Shown piece by piece: positions 26,582-34,805 of a stretch of DNA of 64,000 bases. Positions within the stretch are counted from its first letter, which is position 1. Each line of letters opens with the position of its first letter. The notes below the pieces were generated by a model. The model was given only the letters and a program-made list of their open reading frames with translations. It did no database searches and had not been told where the DNA came from. Origin of the DNA: Pseudomonadota bacterium (GTDB lineage Bacteria > Pseudomonadota > Gammaproteobacteria > Burkholderiales > Sulfuricellaceae). Position numbers and translations under genes: made by a program. The stretch covers positions 1 to 64,000 of the forward strand of contig JAJYXP010000072.1 of assembly GCA_021801705.1 (NCBI GenBank). Reading direction: 5' to 3'.

Positions 26582-28148
26582 GGCGGCTCAGGCCTGCGTC
26601 TTGCCGCAGGCGGGGATGTTCTCGAAACGGCGCCGGGCAAGGTCCGCTGCGCATGTGTGGACGGTCCACCGCGTCCATAAGTGGGCAGGTCTGCTCGCCG
26701 CTTTGTGGCTGGCGGTGCTGGGGCTTACCGGCTTCTTCCTCGATCACCGGGACTGGCGCTGGATGTCGCAACCCGTGATGCCGGCGGCCTGGCTTGCGGC
26801 CCCTGTGGCGGAGAAGAGCCTGTCCGGAGCAATCAGCCTTTACCAGGTGAACCCGCAAAACGCGCTTGCGCGGCTTGCCGGCGGGCTGCGCGGCTTGTGG
26901 GCAAGCGCGGATGGGGGGCGGAAGTGGGCGCCCGTCCGCTTCGAGGGTCTGGGCGTGCAGCCCCAGGTGCTTGCGATCGTTCCCGATCCCGGCCTGCGGT
27001 GGCAACGGCTGTGGCTGGCTACGGATGACGGCGTCTGGCTTTCCGCCGATGGCGGACACCGCTTTGCGCGTTATGCCCTGGCGGGACAGAGGGTGACCGC
27101 GCTGACGCCGTCCGGTCAGGCGGGCATGCTGGGCGTGACCGATCGCAGCCGGGTGTTTCGTCTCGCTACAGAGGGCTCCCAACCGGTTGCCTGGCTCGAT
27201 CTGCAACCGCTTGCCCCGCATCTGCTGCCGGCCAATGTCGATCTTTCCCGGTTCGTGCATGACTTGCACTTCGGCCGCGGTGTTTTTTCCGGCGCCGCCT
27301 CGCTGCTGCTCAACGATCTTGCCGCGATCGCCCTGGTGCTGTTGCCGCTCACCGGCCTGCTCTACTGGGCCATGCCCAAACGCTGGAAACGGCGGCGCCG
27401 CAGCGGGCGCGAAACGCCGGCCCATGTCAGGGTGCGGAGCATACGCTGGCTCTACCGGCTGCACGGGCCGCTGGCGGGCGTCGCGGCGCTGGTGCCTATC
27501 GTCTATCTGGCTCTGACCGGAATACTGATCGACCATGGCAAGGAGCTCGGCCCCTGGATGCGCGCCGTCCCGCTCGTCCGCGACTGGCTGCCGCCGGTAT
27601 ACAGCATGAGCGGCTGGCAGGGGGAGATTTACGCTGTCGCGGGCTATCCCGGCGCAGCGGATACCTTGAGTATCGGCACCCGTGCCGGCCTGTTCACCAG
27701 CACCGACGGCGGCCGCACCTGGTCGCGTGAGGCGGGGGTGAACGGCTTCGTCTGGATGATGCGGCGGGCGGACGACAGCCTGTTCATCGGCGGCATGGGC
27801 AGCCCGAGTTACGTCAAGCGCGATGGCGGCACCTGGCAGCGGTTGCAGCAGGCGGGGCACATGCCCTCCGACGCGAGTGTTTTGCCGGGCGGAGGCTGGC
27901 TGGTGAAAACCCGTCACGGCGCCAGAATGACCGGCGCAAGCGGGAAAATGCCGGCGCCGATGCCGCCTAGCCCCGACGCCACCTGGTTTGATATCATCGA
28001 TGGCTTGCACAGCGGCTTGCTGATCCACGGCCAATGGAAATGGATGAACGATCTGTTCTCCGTTGCAGCCGTGCTGCTGGTGCTGACCGGCATACCGCGC
28101 GTGTGGCGCAGGGGAAAGCCGTCTTTGGGCCGCCGCACGAAGAGGTAA
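26571..28148 (+). CDS. PepSY-type transmembrane protein with BNR-like repeats
   Basis: 525 residues. Helices near 44-62, 245-265, 305-325 and 500-515 match PepSY-associated TM proteins found beside TonB receptors, often viewed as inner-membrane reductases or uptake partners. VHRVHKWAGLLAALWLAVLGLTG-like and IRWLYRLHGPLAGVAALVPI segments carry the usual membrane-edge histidines. Between helices are beta-propeller-type BNR motifs: GLWASADGGRKWAPV, GVWLSADGGHRF and GLFTSTDGGRTWSR. It overlaps the receptor gene by 11 bp. The BNR part is unusual for the family. Confidence 0.82.
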   Translation: MTTEAAQACVLPQAGMFSKRRRARSAAHVWTVHRVHKWAGLLAALWLAVLGLTGFFLDHRDWRWMSQPVMPAAWLAAPVAEKSLSGAISLYQVNPQNALARLAGGLRGLWASADGGRKWAPVRFEGLGVQPQVLAIVPDPGLRWQRLWLATDDGVWLSADGGHRFARYALAGQRVTALTPSGQAGMLGVTDRSRVFRLATEGSQPVAWLDLQPLAPHLLPANVDLSRFVHDLHFGRGVFSGAASLLLNDLAAIALVLLPLTGLLYWAMPKRWKRRRRSGRETPAHVRVRSIRWLYRLHGPLAGVAALVPIVYLALTGILIDHGKELGPWMRAVPLVRDWLPPVYSMSGWQGEIYAVAGYPGAADTLSIGTRAGLFTSTDGGRTWSREAGVNGFVWMMRRADDSLFIGGMGSPSYVKRDGGTWQRLQQAGHMPSDASVLPGGGWLVKTRHGARMTGASGKMPAPMPPSPDATWFDIIDGLHSGLLIHGQWKWMNDLFSVAAVLLVLTGIPRVWRRGKPSLGRRTKR

Positions 28149-28177
28149 TTATTCATCCTTGCTAAAAAAAGCATTGG

Positions 28178-28350
28178 AACCGCAAAGGCGCAAAGAACGC
28201 AAAGGAAAAACAATGTGTTATCGGAATCTACCCAGTCACCGGATAGGTGAATACCCGATGGATTTTATGTCCTTGTTTTGCGAGTTGGGCGATAAAGCCG
28301 CCCATCCCTGCGAACCCCGTTTCTTTGCGCCTTCGCGTCTTTGCGGTTAA
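28178..28350. repeat. ACCGCAAAGG-type long hairpin with a shared inner segment
   Basis: Left arm AACCGCAAAGGCGCAAAGAA (28178), right arm CTTTGCGCCTTCGCGTCTTT then GCGGTTAA (ends 28350). The loop holds GGTGAATACC-type inverted bits and TTTTGCGAGTTGGGCGATAA with CCCATCCCTGCGAACCCC, which recurs at 7362-7407. Confidence 0.88.
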
Positions 28351-28384
28351 TAAACTGCGATTTTTAGGTTCATTGGTACAAGCG

Positions 28385-29053
28385 ATGCCACAGGCTGGAA
28401 TTGACCGGGAATGGCTGCGCTGGCTGCCCGCGCTCGGCCTGGTTGTTCTCCTGCATGTGATGGCATGGTGGGGATACACCCATTTCAGGAGCGAACCCGT
28501 TCCGCCCAGACCCTTGCCGGTCGTGCTGGTTACGCTGCTGGCGCCTCCCGCGCCGCGCATTGCACCGTTGCAGCCGCCAGCGCCTGAAGTGGCGCAGCCG
28601 CCGAAGCCTAAATCCATGACGAAAGAGGTGCCCGCGCCTGTTCCGGCACGGATTGCCGAAGCCGTTGCGGAACAGGCGCCGCAGCAGGCTCCGCCACAGG
28701 TTGCGCCGATTGCGCCGCCGGTTCAGCCGGCTCCCGCGGCACCCCGGCTTGCCCCCGAACCGGTGCTGGAGTTGCCGCGCTATAATGCCGCCTACCTCAG
28801 CAATCCGCCGCCGGCCTATCCGTTTGCGGCGCGTCGCCGCGGCATCGAAGGCACGGTGCTGGTGCGCGCCGAAATTTCGGCCGGCGGCGCGTGCCTGCGC
28901 GCCGGGCTGAAAAAATCCAGCGGCAACGGCATGCTCGACCAGGCGGCCGTGGATGCGGTGAAGGAATGGCGCTTCGTACCGGCCAGGCGCGGCAGCCAGG
29001 CGATTGCCGCCTGGGTGGAAGTGCCGATCACCTTTAAACTCGAAAACAATTAG
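28385..29053 (+). CDS. tonB: Energy transducer TonB
   Basis: 222 residues. One N-terminal membrane helix (LPALGLVVLLHVMAWWGY), a long Pro/Ala-rich periplasmic spacer (residues 35-135) and a C-terminal TonB domain with YNAAYLSNPPPAYPFAARRRGIEGTV-type start and AVKEWRFVPARR. The protein couples proton-motive force to outer-membrane receptors. Tight linkage to exbB (8 bp) and the receptor supports a dedicated system. An in-frame start at 28247 lies in the hairpin and is rejected. Confidence 0.92.
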   Translation: MPQAGIDREWLRWLPALGLVVLLHVMAWWGYTHFRSEPVPPRPLPVVLVTLLAPPAPRIAPLQPPAPEVAQPPKPKSMTKEVPAPVPARIAEAVAEQAPQQAPPQVAPIAPPVQPAPAAPRLAPEPVLELPRYNAAYLSNPPPAYPFAARRRGIEGTVLVRAEISAGGACLRAGLKKSSGNGMLDQAAVDAVKEWRFVPARRGSQAIAAWVEVPITFKLENN

Positions 29054-29061
29054 GATCGCTC

Positions 29062-29718
29062 ATGCTGCATTTTTCCTCATCGGATATCGTGACCGCCACA
29101 CTGTGGGTTCTTGCCGCCTTTTCGGTCGCCACCTGGACGCTGATCGTCGTCAAGGGCTGGATGCAATGGCGGCTGTCGAAGGAGAACAGGCAATTCAGCC
29201 GGGCTTTCTGGAATGCGAAGGGCTTGATCGAGGCGGAAAAATCCGCCCGCAGTGCCGAAGGTCCGCTGGCACGTCTCGCCCATGCCGGGTTTAGCGCGTT
29301 GCGCAATATGCAGAAGGGGGACGAGCAGGATTTGCAGCACAGCGGCGACCAGCAGGATATTCTGGAGCGCTGCCTGCGCAGCCAGGTGCAGAAGGAGCAG
29401 AACCGCCTCGACAGCGGGTTGATGGTGCTGGCCAGCATCGGCTCGACCGCGCCGTTCGTGGGTTTGTTCGGCACCGTGTGGGGGATCATGCACGCGCTGC
29501 AGGATATCAGCAGGAGCGGCTCCGCCGGTCTGGATGTGGTGGCCGGGCCGATCGGCGAGGCGCTGGTCGCCACCGCACTCGGCATCGCCACCGCGATCCC
29601 CGCCGTGCTCGCCTACAATTACGGCCTGCGCCGCACCCGGCTGTATGTGGCGGAACTGGAAGATTTCGCCACCGACTTCCTGCATCTGGCGATGAAGTCC
29701 GGGTTCAGGGTTGAATAA
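29062..29718 (+). CDS. exbB: Biopolymer transport protein ExbB (MotA/TolQ/ExbB family)
   Basis: 218 residues. Helices near 9-29, 125-147 and 160-182; the conserved core is LMVLASIGSTAPFVGLFGTVWGIMHAL near 124-150 and IGEALVATALGIATAIPAVLAYN near 167-189. It forms the proton channel with ExbD. Downstream exbD is 128 bp away because a CACAGAG hairpin intervenes. Confidence 0.95.
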   Translation: MLHFSSSDIVTATLWVLAAFSVATWTLIVVKGWMQWRLSKENRQFSRAFWNAKGLIEAEKSARSAEGPLARLAHAGFSALRNMQKGDEQDLQHSGDQQDILERCLRSQVQKEQNRLDSGLMVLASIGSTAPFVGLFGTVWGIMHALQDISRSGSAGLDVVAGPIGEALVATALGIATAIPAVLAYNYGLRRTRLYVAELEDFATDFLHLAMKSGFRVE

Positions 29719-29735
29719 ATTTGAAAAATTCAATT

Positions 29736-29817
29736 CACCACAGAGACACAGAGGCACAGAGAAATTCAAACGCTTTTCAACGTAAGGGTTTCGGGTTCCC
29801 TCTGTGCCTCTGTGGTT
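29736..29817. repeat. CCACAGAGACACAGAG-type hairpin between exbB and exbD
   Basis: Left arm CACCACAGAGACACAGAGGC, right arm CCCTCTGTGCCTCTGTGGT. It is the second copy of the type seen at 10694-10765. Confidence 0.9.
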
Positions 29818-29846
29818 CAATCACTGCCGGATAACAGGATACGTTC

Positions 29847-30281
29847 ATGGCCATGCACACCCGTTCCGAACAGACCGCGATGAGCGAGATCAACGTCACG
29901 CCCCTGGTGGATGTGATGCTGGTGCTGCTGATCGTGTTCATCGTCACCGCGCCGCTCCTGATGCAGTCAGTCAAGGTGAACCTGCCCAGGACCGCGGCGG
30001 TATCGCCGATGCAGCAGATGCGCACCATCCGGATGGCGATCGACGCACGGGGCGGGGTATTCATCGACCAGCGCCCGATCCGCTTCGAGGCGCTGGAAGA
30101 CGAGCTGAAAAAAATCGCTGCCCGGGACAGCGATCCCCAGGTGCAACTGCGCGCCGACGAGAGCGTCCGCTATGGCCGCGTGGCGCAAGTGATGGCGCTG
30201 TTGCAGCGTGCGGGCATCACCAAGCTGGCTTTTGTCACCTCACCGGCAAACCATGCCGGCCTGGCGGATAAACAGCGCTAA
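29847..30281 (+). CDS. exbD: Biopolymer transport protein ExbD
   Basis: 144 residues. MSEINVTPLVDVMLVLLIVFIVTAP near residue 11 contains the essential membrane Asp (VD in PLVDVMLVLL) of the ExbD/TolR family, followed by a periplasmic domain with VQLRADESVRYGRVAQVMALLQRAGI near 103. It completes the TonB-ExbB-ExbD motor. The 123-bp CTAG element begins eight bases after its stop. Confidence 0.95.
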   Translation: MAMHTRSEQTAMSEINVTPLVDVMLVLLIVFIVTAPLLMQSVKVNLPRTAAVSPMQQMRTIRMAIDARGGVFIDQRPIRFEALEDELKKIAARDSDPQVQLRADESVRYGRVAQVMALLQRAGITKLAFVTSPANHAGLADKQR

Positions 30282-30288
30282 GGTCGTC

Positions 30289-30411
30289 CTAGTTGTCAGT
30301 CAACTTAAAGCGACTGTACGTTTTTTGTAGGTGCGAATTCATTCGCACATTTGGCCGAATGAATTCGGCCCTACAAGAAAATCACGCAAATTCAACATGA
30401 CTGACTACTAG
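30289..30411. repeat. 123-bp inverted-repeat element with CTAG ends (copy 1)
   Basis: Ends are CTAGTTGTCAGTCAA and CATGACTGACTACTAG. Inside are GTGCGAATTCATTCGCAC and GGCCGAATGAATTCGGCC. A second copy is inverted at 32566-32688 and a degenerate one is near 56309-56417. It shares terminal sequence with the 145-bp family but not the interior. Confidence 0.9.
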
Positions 30412-30500
30412 GGTACCTCTATAAATCGTGGTTCCCTTTAGCGTGTTCTCGCGACTGTCCGATTTTTATTATGGCCGCAGCCGTTTATACTGGCGGCGGC

Positions 30501-31211
30501 ATGATCGAATCCAATCCCAACCCGATGGAAAAATCTGGCGACATTGACGCCGCGGGCCGGCTCGTGCTGGCGCTGGGTGCTTCCGTCGCGCTGCATCTGG
30601 CTTTGATGTTTGGTGTCCATGTCAAGGCCATTCAGCAGGCGGGCGGGCCTCGTCCGGCACTGGCGGTGCGGATAGAGCACGCGGCTCCGGGAGGCGAGGG
30701 CGCCGCCGCGCTCTCCGCCGCATTGCCGTCAGGCCCGGTTCAGGTAGAGGAGAAAGCGCCTGCCGGCAGCGAGAACGACGAGCCGCAGCCCGTTGCGGCC
30801 GCTTCGCCTGCCGCGGAGCAAGCCGCGACTGTATTGCCTGCCGTGGAGATTCCCTTGCTCGAGGATCCCACCTGGTATCCGGCCAGGCAGGTGGACGTGC
30901 ATCCCGCGCCACTCTATCCGGTCAAGCCGGACTATCCGGACAAGGGCGCGGAGCAGGGCGTGGAGGGCAGCGTTGTCGTGTTGCTGCTGATAGACGAGGC
31001 CGGCGTGGTGAGGGATGTTTCGGTGGTGGAGGCTGATCCCGAGGGGGTTTTCGAGGAATCCGCGCTGCAGGCATTTCGCGCCGCGCGTTTCACGCCGGCG
31101 CAGAAGAATGGCCGGGCGGTGAAAAGCCGGGTACTGATCCGGGTGACCTATGAGTTGCTGCGGCGCGCCAAGCCGGTAATGGGTCAGCCGCCGCTGCCTG
31201 CCGCCCCCTGA
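30501..31211 (+). CDS. Second TonB-like energy transducer
   Basis: 236 residues from ATG 30501; ATGs at 30471 and 30525 are alternatives. A membrane helix (LALGASVALHLALMFGVHV), a Glu/Ala/Pro linker and a C-terminal TonB domain (PVKPDYPDKGAEQGVEGSVVVLLL-type, then AFRAARFTPAQKNGRAVKSR) are clear. It is not closely similar to the first TonB and may serve a different receptor. Its last 28 bases overlap the convergent mltA gene. Confidence 0.85.
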   Translation: MIESNPNPMEKSGDIDAAGRLVLALGASVALHLALMFGVHVKAIQQAGGPRPALAVRIEHAAPGGEGAAALSAALPSGPVQVEEKAPAGSENDEPQPVAAASPAAEQAATVLPAVEIPLLEDPTWYPARQVDVHPAPLYPVKPDYPDKGAEQGVEGSVVVLLLIDEAGVVRDVSVVEADPEGVFEESALQAFRAARFTPAQKNGRAVKSRVLIRVTYELLRRAKPVMGQPPLPAAP

Positions 31212-32404
31212 TTGTTTCCGGCGGTGCCGTTTTGCGGCAGCGCGTAAGCTTTCGGCAGCAGCACCCACATTTTGCCGCTTTGTTTCATGCCGCCCGCCTG
31301 CTTGCCGGCATCTTTGCCAAAGCCCCAAAAAAAGTCCGCCCGCACCACGCCCCTGATCGCGCCGCCGGTATCCTGCGCCAGCATCAGGCGGTTGAGCGGT
31401 TTCGCGCTGTTCGGCCAGGTGGTGGCAAGAAACACCGGCGCGCCGAGCGGGATATAGCGCGCGTCCACGGCGATGCTGCGCCCGGCGGTAAGCGGCACGC
31501 CCAGGGCGCCGAGCGGGCCGTTCAGTCCGCCCGGCAGTTCGCGGAAGAACACGTAGCTGGCGTTGAGATTAAGCAGTTCGGGCAGTTTGTCCGGGTTCTG
31601 CTTGCCCCAATCCTTGATGCCTTGCATCGAGGCCTTTTCCAGCGGCAGGTCGCCGCGCTCGACCAAAGCCTTGCCGATGGATTTGTAGGGGTAGCCATTC
31701 TGGTCGGCATAGCCCACGTTCATGGTTTCGCCGCTGGGCAGCCTGATTTTTCCGGAACCCTGGATCTGCAGGAAAAACAGTTCAACCGCGTCATCCACCC
31801 AGTAAAGTTCCTTGCCCCTGAGCGGCGCGGCGCCGTTCTCGATTTCGGCACGATTGTAATAAGGCACCACCCGGCGGCCATCGATCCGGCCGCGCAGCCG
31901 CATGTTTTTCAGCTCGGGGTAAACTGAACCCAGGTCCACCACCAGAAGATCGTCCGGCACGCCGTAAAGCGGGTAGCGGTAGCGCCTGGAGGGAGTGCGG
32001 CTGCCATTCAGCAAGGGTTCGTAGTAGCCGGTGACCAGCCCTTCGAAACCGCCGTCGGGCTGGGTGGCCTGATAGGGTGCGAAGTATTGTTCGAAGAACT
32101 CGCGCAGAGCCTGGTTGTTCGAGGGAGGCAGCGCCGCCGCCGCGGTACAGGCCGGTTGCCAACCCGGCCGGCTGTGCAGGGCCGAACAGCTTTGTTTGAA
32201 TGCGTCCCAGGCGGCGGTCAGGTCTTCGTCCCGCCAGCCGGCAACCGCTTCCCAGCCAACGGGCTGGAGCGGCGGCATGGCTGCCGGCGGGGCGGCGGGA
32301 ACGGTTGGAGGCGGTGTGACGGGAGGGGGAATCGCTACCGGTTTTTCAATTGTGGCGCAGGCGGAGACCGCCAGCGTCAGGAACAATGCGAGCAGGTTTT
32401 TCAT
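31184..32404 (-). CDS. mltA: Membrane-bound lytic murein transglycosylase A
   Basis: 406 residues from ATG 32404, which starts a lipoprotein signal (LLALFLTLAVSAC, lipobox LAVSAC). The MltA domain has GFEGLVTGYYEPLLNGSRTP near 121, WVDDAVELFFLQIQGSGKIR near 210 and a 3D domain (SIAVDARYIPLGAPVF, MLAQDTGGAIRG, three catalytic-type Asp). It cleaves the glycan chain to 1,6-anhydro products. It is convergent with tonB and overlaps it by 28 bases. Confidence 0.95.
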   Translation of the reverse strand: MKNLLALFLTLAVSACATIEKPVAIPPPVTPPPTVPAAPPAAMPPLQPVGWEAVAGWRDEDLTAAWDAFKQSCSALHSRPGWQPACTAAAALPPSNNQALREFFEQYFAPYQATQPDGGFEGLVTGYYEPLLNGSRTPSRRYRYPLYGVPDDLLVVDLGSVYPELKNMRLRGRIDGRRVVPYYNRAEIENGAAPLRGKELYWVDDAVELFFLQIQGSGKIRLPSGETMNVGYADQNGYPYKSIGKALVERGDLPLEKASMQGIKDWGKQNPDKLPELLNLNASYVFFRELPGGLNGPLGALGVPLTAGRSIAVDARYIPLGAPVFLATTWPNSAKPLNRLMLAQDTGGAIRGVVRADFFWGFGKDAGKQAGGMKQSGKMWVLLPKAYALPQNGTAGNNQGAAGSGG

Positions 32405-32439
32405 AGGATGAGAGACGGTTGATTCCGGAAAAACATTTC

Positions 32440-32564
32440 GGCCACAGATTTGCACAGATAAACACAGATGTTCATTAAGAGCTTGCTTGTGCCAGGTGGT
32501 TCACCTATGTGGGTGAGTAGATTCTCCGGCAAGCTGTTTTTGGCCTGATCCGTGTTTATCTGTG
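32440..32564. repeat. CCACAGAT/CCACGGAT-type inverted repeat upstream of mltA
   Basis: Left arm GCCACAGATTTGCACAGATA, right arm GATCCGTGTTTATCTGTGGC. The loop contains GGTTCACCTATGTGGGTGAG. Confidence 0.8.
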
Positions 32565-32565
32565 G

Positions 32566-32688
32566 CTGGTAGTCAGTCATGTTGAATTTGCGTGATTTTC
32601 TTGTAGGGCCGAATTCATTCGGCCAGATGTGCGGATGAATTCGCACCTACAAAGAACGTACAGTCGTTTTAAGTTGACTGACAACTAA
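32566..32688. repeat. 123-bp inverted-repeat element (copy 2, inverted)
   Basis: Ends CTGGTAGTCAGTCATG and TTGACTGACAACTAA, with the two GAATTCATTCGC-type palindromes inside. It is the reverse complement of the copy at 30289-30411 with few changes. With the preceding repeat it fills the 300-bp mltA-apaG gap. Confidence 0.9.
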
Positions 32689-32704
32689 TTGACTAGCCTT
32701 TTGG

Positions 32705-33088
32705 TTAATGCAATACGCGCGGCATGTTCAAGGTGAATTCGGCAACCGGTGCTTCGAACTTGGTGCCGTCTTCCGCCACCATTTGATAGCTGCCGCGCAT
32801 GGTGCCGACCGGCGTGGCGATCACGCAGCCGCTGGTGTACTCGAAGCCTTCGCCCGGTTTCAGCAGGGGCTGTTCCCCGATCACGCCCAGTCCGCGCACT
32901 TCCTGCTCCTGGTCGGTGGCATCGGTAATGAGCCAGTGGCGGCTGATCAACTGGGCGGTAATGTTGCCGGTGTTGGTGATGGTGATGGTGTAGGCGAAGA
33001 CGAAACGCTCCGATTCCACGTCGGATTGATCGGGGATGTATTCAGCTTGCGCTTTTACCGTGATTTCGTATTTTTTGCTTTCAGCCAT
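32705..33088 (-). CDS. apaG: ApaG (Co2+/Mg2+ efflux-associated domain) protein
   Basis: 127 residues from the ATG at 33088, giving the usual start MAESKKYEITVKAQAEYIPD; an ATG at 33163 is less likely. Family motifs: RFVFAYTITITNTG near 27, QLISRHWLITDA near 45, GLGVIGEQPLLKPGEGFEYTSG near 66 and VGTMRGSYQMVAEDG near 93. It is a single fibronectin-like domain; its molecular role is poorly defined. It is divergent from rpe. Confidence 0.95.
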   Translation of the reverse strand: MAESKKYEITVKAQAEYIPDQSDVESERFVFAYTITITNTGNITAQLISRHWLITDATDQEQEVRGLGVIGEQPLLKPGEGFEYTSGCVIATPVGTMRGSYQMVAEDGTKFEAPVAEFTLNMPRVLH

Positions 33089-33190
33089 GCGGCTATTCCA
33101 CACGAAATTGCCTTCTCTGGCAAGTACGATAGACCCGTTGCCACCAATTGAGATAAAATTCATGCTTTTGGTTTATTTGAAGGAAGTGCC

Positions 33191-33877
33191 ATGCCCCAAT
33201 ACAGAATTGCGCCGAGCATCCTGTCCGCCAACTTCGCCACGCTGGGCCTGGAGGTGGACAATGTTCTCGCCGCCGGCGCCGATGTCGTTCATTTCGATGT
33301 CATGGACAACCATTACGTGCCCAACCTGACCATAGGCCCGCTGGTGTGCGAGGCCCTGCGCAAGCATGGCGTGACCGCGCCCATCGACGTGCACCTGATG
33401 GTCAAGCCGGTGGACCGCATTATCCCCGACTTCGCCAAGGCGGGCGCCACCTACATCACTTTCCACCCGGAAGCTTCCGAGCACATCGACCGCACCATCG
33501 GCCTGATCAAGGAAAGCGGCTGCAAGGCCGGCCTGGTGTTCAACCCGGCGACCCCGCTGGACGTGCTGGAATACACCCTGGACAAGCTCGACATGGTGCT
33601 GCTGATGTCGGTGAACCCCGGTTTCGGCGGCCAGAAATTCATTCCCTACGTGCTGGACAAGGCACGCAAGGTGCGCCAGATGATCGATGCGCGCGGCCTG
33701 AACGTGAGCCTGGAAATCGACGGCGGCGTTGGCCCCGGTAACATCCTGGAAGTCGCCAGGGCAGGCGTGGACACCTTCGTTGCCGGTTCGGCCGTGTTCG
33801 GCGCAGCCAAGGACAGCGACCCGCACCGTTACGATTCGATCATTGGCGCGATGCGCGCTGAATTGGCGAAGGCTTAA
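33191..33877 (+). CDS. rpe: Ribulose-phosphate 3-epimerase
   Basis: 228 residues, a TIM barrel. Signatures: [14 protein letters not shown] near 5, [18 protein letters not shown] near 34 (metal His/Asp), [10 protein letters not shown] near 70, [19 protein letters not shown] near 138 and [12 protein letters not shown] near 175. It interconverts ribulose-5-P and xylulose-5-P. It heads the conserved run rpe-gph-trpE-trpG-trpD-trpC. Confidence 0.97.
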   Translation: MPQYRIAPSILSANFATLGLEVDNVLAAGADVVHFDVMDNHYVPNLTIGPLVCEALRKHGVTAPIDVHLMVKPVDRIIPDFAKAGATYITFHPEASEHIDRTIGLIKESGCKAGLVFNPATPLDVLEYTLDKLDMVLLMSVNPGFGGQKFIPYVLDKARKVRQMIDARGLNVSLEIDGGVGPGNILEVARAGVDTFVAGSAVFGAAKDSDPHRYDSIIGAMRAELAKA

Positions 33878-33882
33878 AAGCA

Positions 33883-33966
33883 TTAACCGCTAAGGACGCG
33901 AGGGTTCGCAAAGGAAAACCCATTTTATGGGTTACCTCGCGTTCCTTTGCGTCCCTTGCGGTGAAA
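33883..33966. repeat. ACCGCNAAGG-type hairpin between rpe and gph
   Basis: Left arm TTAACCGCTAAGGACGCGAG (33883), right arm GTTCCTTTGCGTCCCTTGCG ending GTGAAA. The right-arm tail GCGGTGAAAGAGG is the only ribosome-site-like sequence before the gph TTG start. Confidence 0.9.
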
Positions 33967-33976
33967 GAGGTTTTCA

Positions 33977-34666
33977 TTGAAAAATATTTTCCCATTGGCC
34001 GTCAAAGCCGTCGTCATCGACCTTGACGGCACGCTGCTGGACACCGCGCCGGACATCGCCGAGGCGGCGCAGCGCATGCTGCGCGATCTGGATATGGCGC
34101 CAGTCGATCTGGAAAAAATCCGGTCCTACATCGGCAACGGCATCGCCAACCTGGTGAAGCGGGCGCTGACCGGCGAAATGCACGGCAAGCCGGACGACGC
34201 GCTGTTTGCCCGAGCGCTGCCGCAGTTCGAGAAGCATTACGACGAAGTGCTGTACCGCGAAACCCGGCCTTATCCTGGCGTCATGGAAGGGCTGAATGCC
34301 CTGCGCGATGCCGGTTACACCCTGGTCTGCATCACCAACAAGGCGCAGCGCTTCACCCTGCCGCTCTTGGCGGCGATGGGTATGAAGGATTATTTCGACC
34401 TGATCCTGTCCGGCGACAGCCTGCCGCGCAAGAAGCCTGATCCCCTGCCGCTGCGTTATGCCGCGATCTACTATGAGGCCGAGCCCAAGGACCTGCTGCT
34501 GGTGGGCGACTCCCTGAACGACAGCCAGGCCGCCCGCGCCGCCGGTTGTCCCGTGGTCCTGCTGCCTTACGGCTACAACGGCGGCAAGGACGTGCGCGAG
34601 CAGGATTGCGATGCGGTGATCGAAAGCCTGCCGGAAGTGCTGAAGCTGATCAGAAAGGCAAATTAA
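33977..34666 (+). CDS. gph: Phosphoglycolate phosphatase
   Basis: 229 residues from a TTG start six bases after AAAGAGG. HAD fold: VVIDLDGTLLDTAPDIAEAA near residue 12, TNKAQRF near 117 (Ser/Thr motif as ITNK), RKKPDPLPL near 152 (Lys) and LVGDSLNDSQAARAAGCP near 176. It removes 2-phosphoglycolate. The position between rpe and trpE is conserved in betaproteobacteria. Confidence 0.94.
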   Translation: MKNIFPLAVKAVVIDLDGTLLDTAPDIAEAAQRMLRDLDMAPVDLEKIRSYIGNGIANLVKRALTGEMHGKPDDALFARALPQFEKHYDEVLYRETRPYPGVMEGLNALRDAGYTLVCITNKAQRFTLPLLAAMGMKDYFDLILSGDSLPRKKPDPLPLRYAAIYYEAEPKDLLLVGDSLNDSQAARAAGCPVVLLPYGYNGGKDVREQDCDAVIESLPEVLKLIRKAN

Positions 34667-34800
34667 CCGCAAAGGACGCAAAGGTTCGCAAGGGAAACCT
34701 AAAAACCATCATGGCGAGACACTATTTTCAAGCTTTGTGGCCGCACATTGCTTTTGTTAAAGCCTTCCCTTGCGAACCTTTGCGTCCTTTGCGGTGAAAG
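34663..34800. repeat. ACCGCAAAGGACGCAAAGG-type hairpin between gph and trpE
   Basis: Left arm TTAACCGCAAAGGACGCAAA then GGTTCGCAAGGG (34663-34694); right arm CCCTTGCGAACCTTTGCGTC then CTTTGCGGTGAAAG, a near-perfect complement ending at 34800. It starts inside the gph stop codon and ends five bases before the trpE ATG. Confidence 0.95.
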
Positions 34801-34805
34801 ATTTT

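Noticed and set aside
34667-34805. trp attenuator or leader peptide before trpE
   Set aside because: No short frame with Trp codons; the interval is an ACCGCAAAGG-type hairpin found at unrelated genes.
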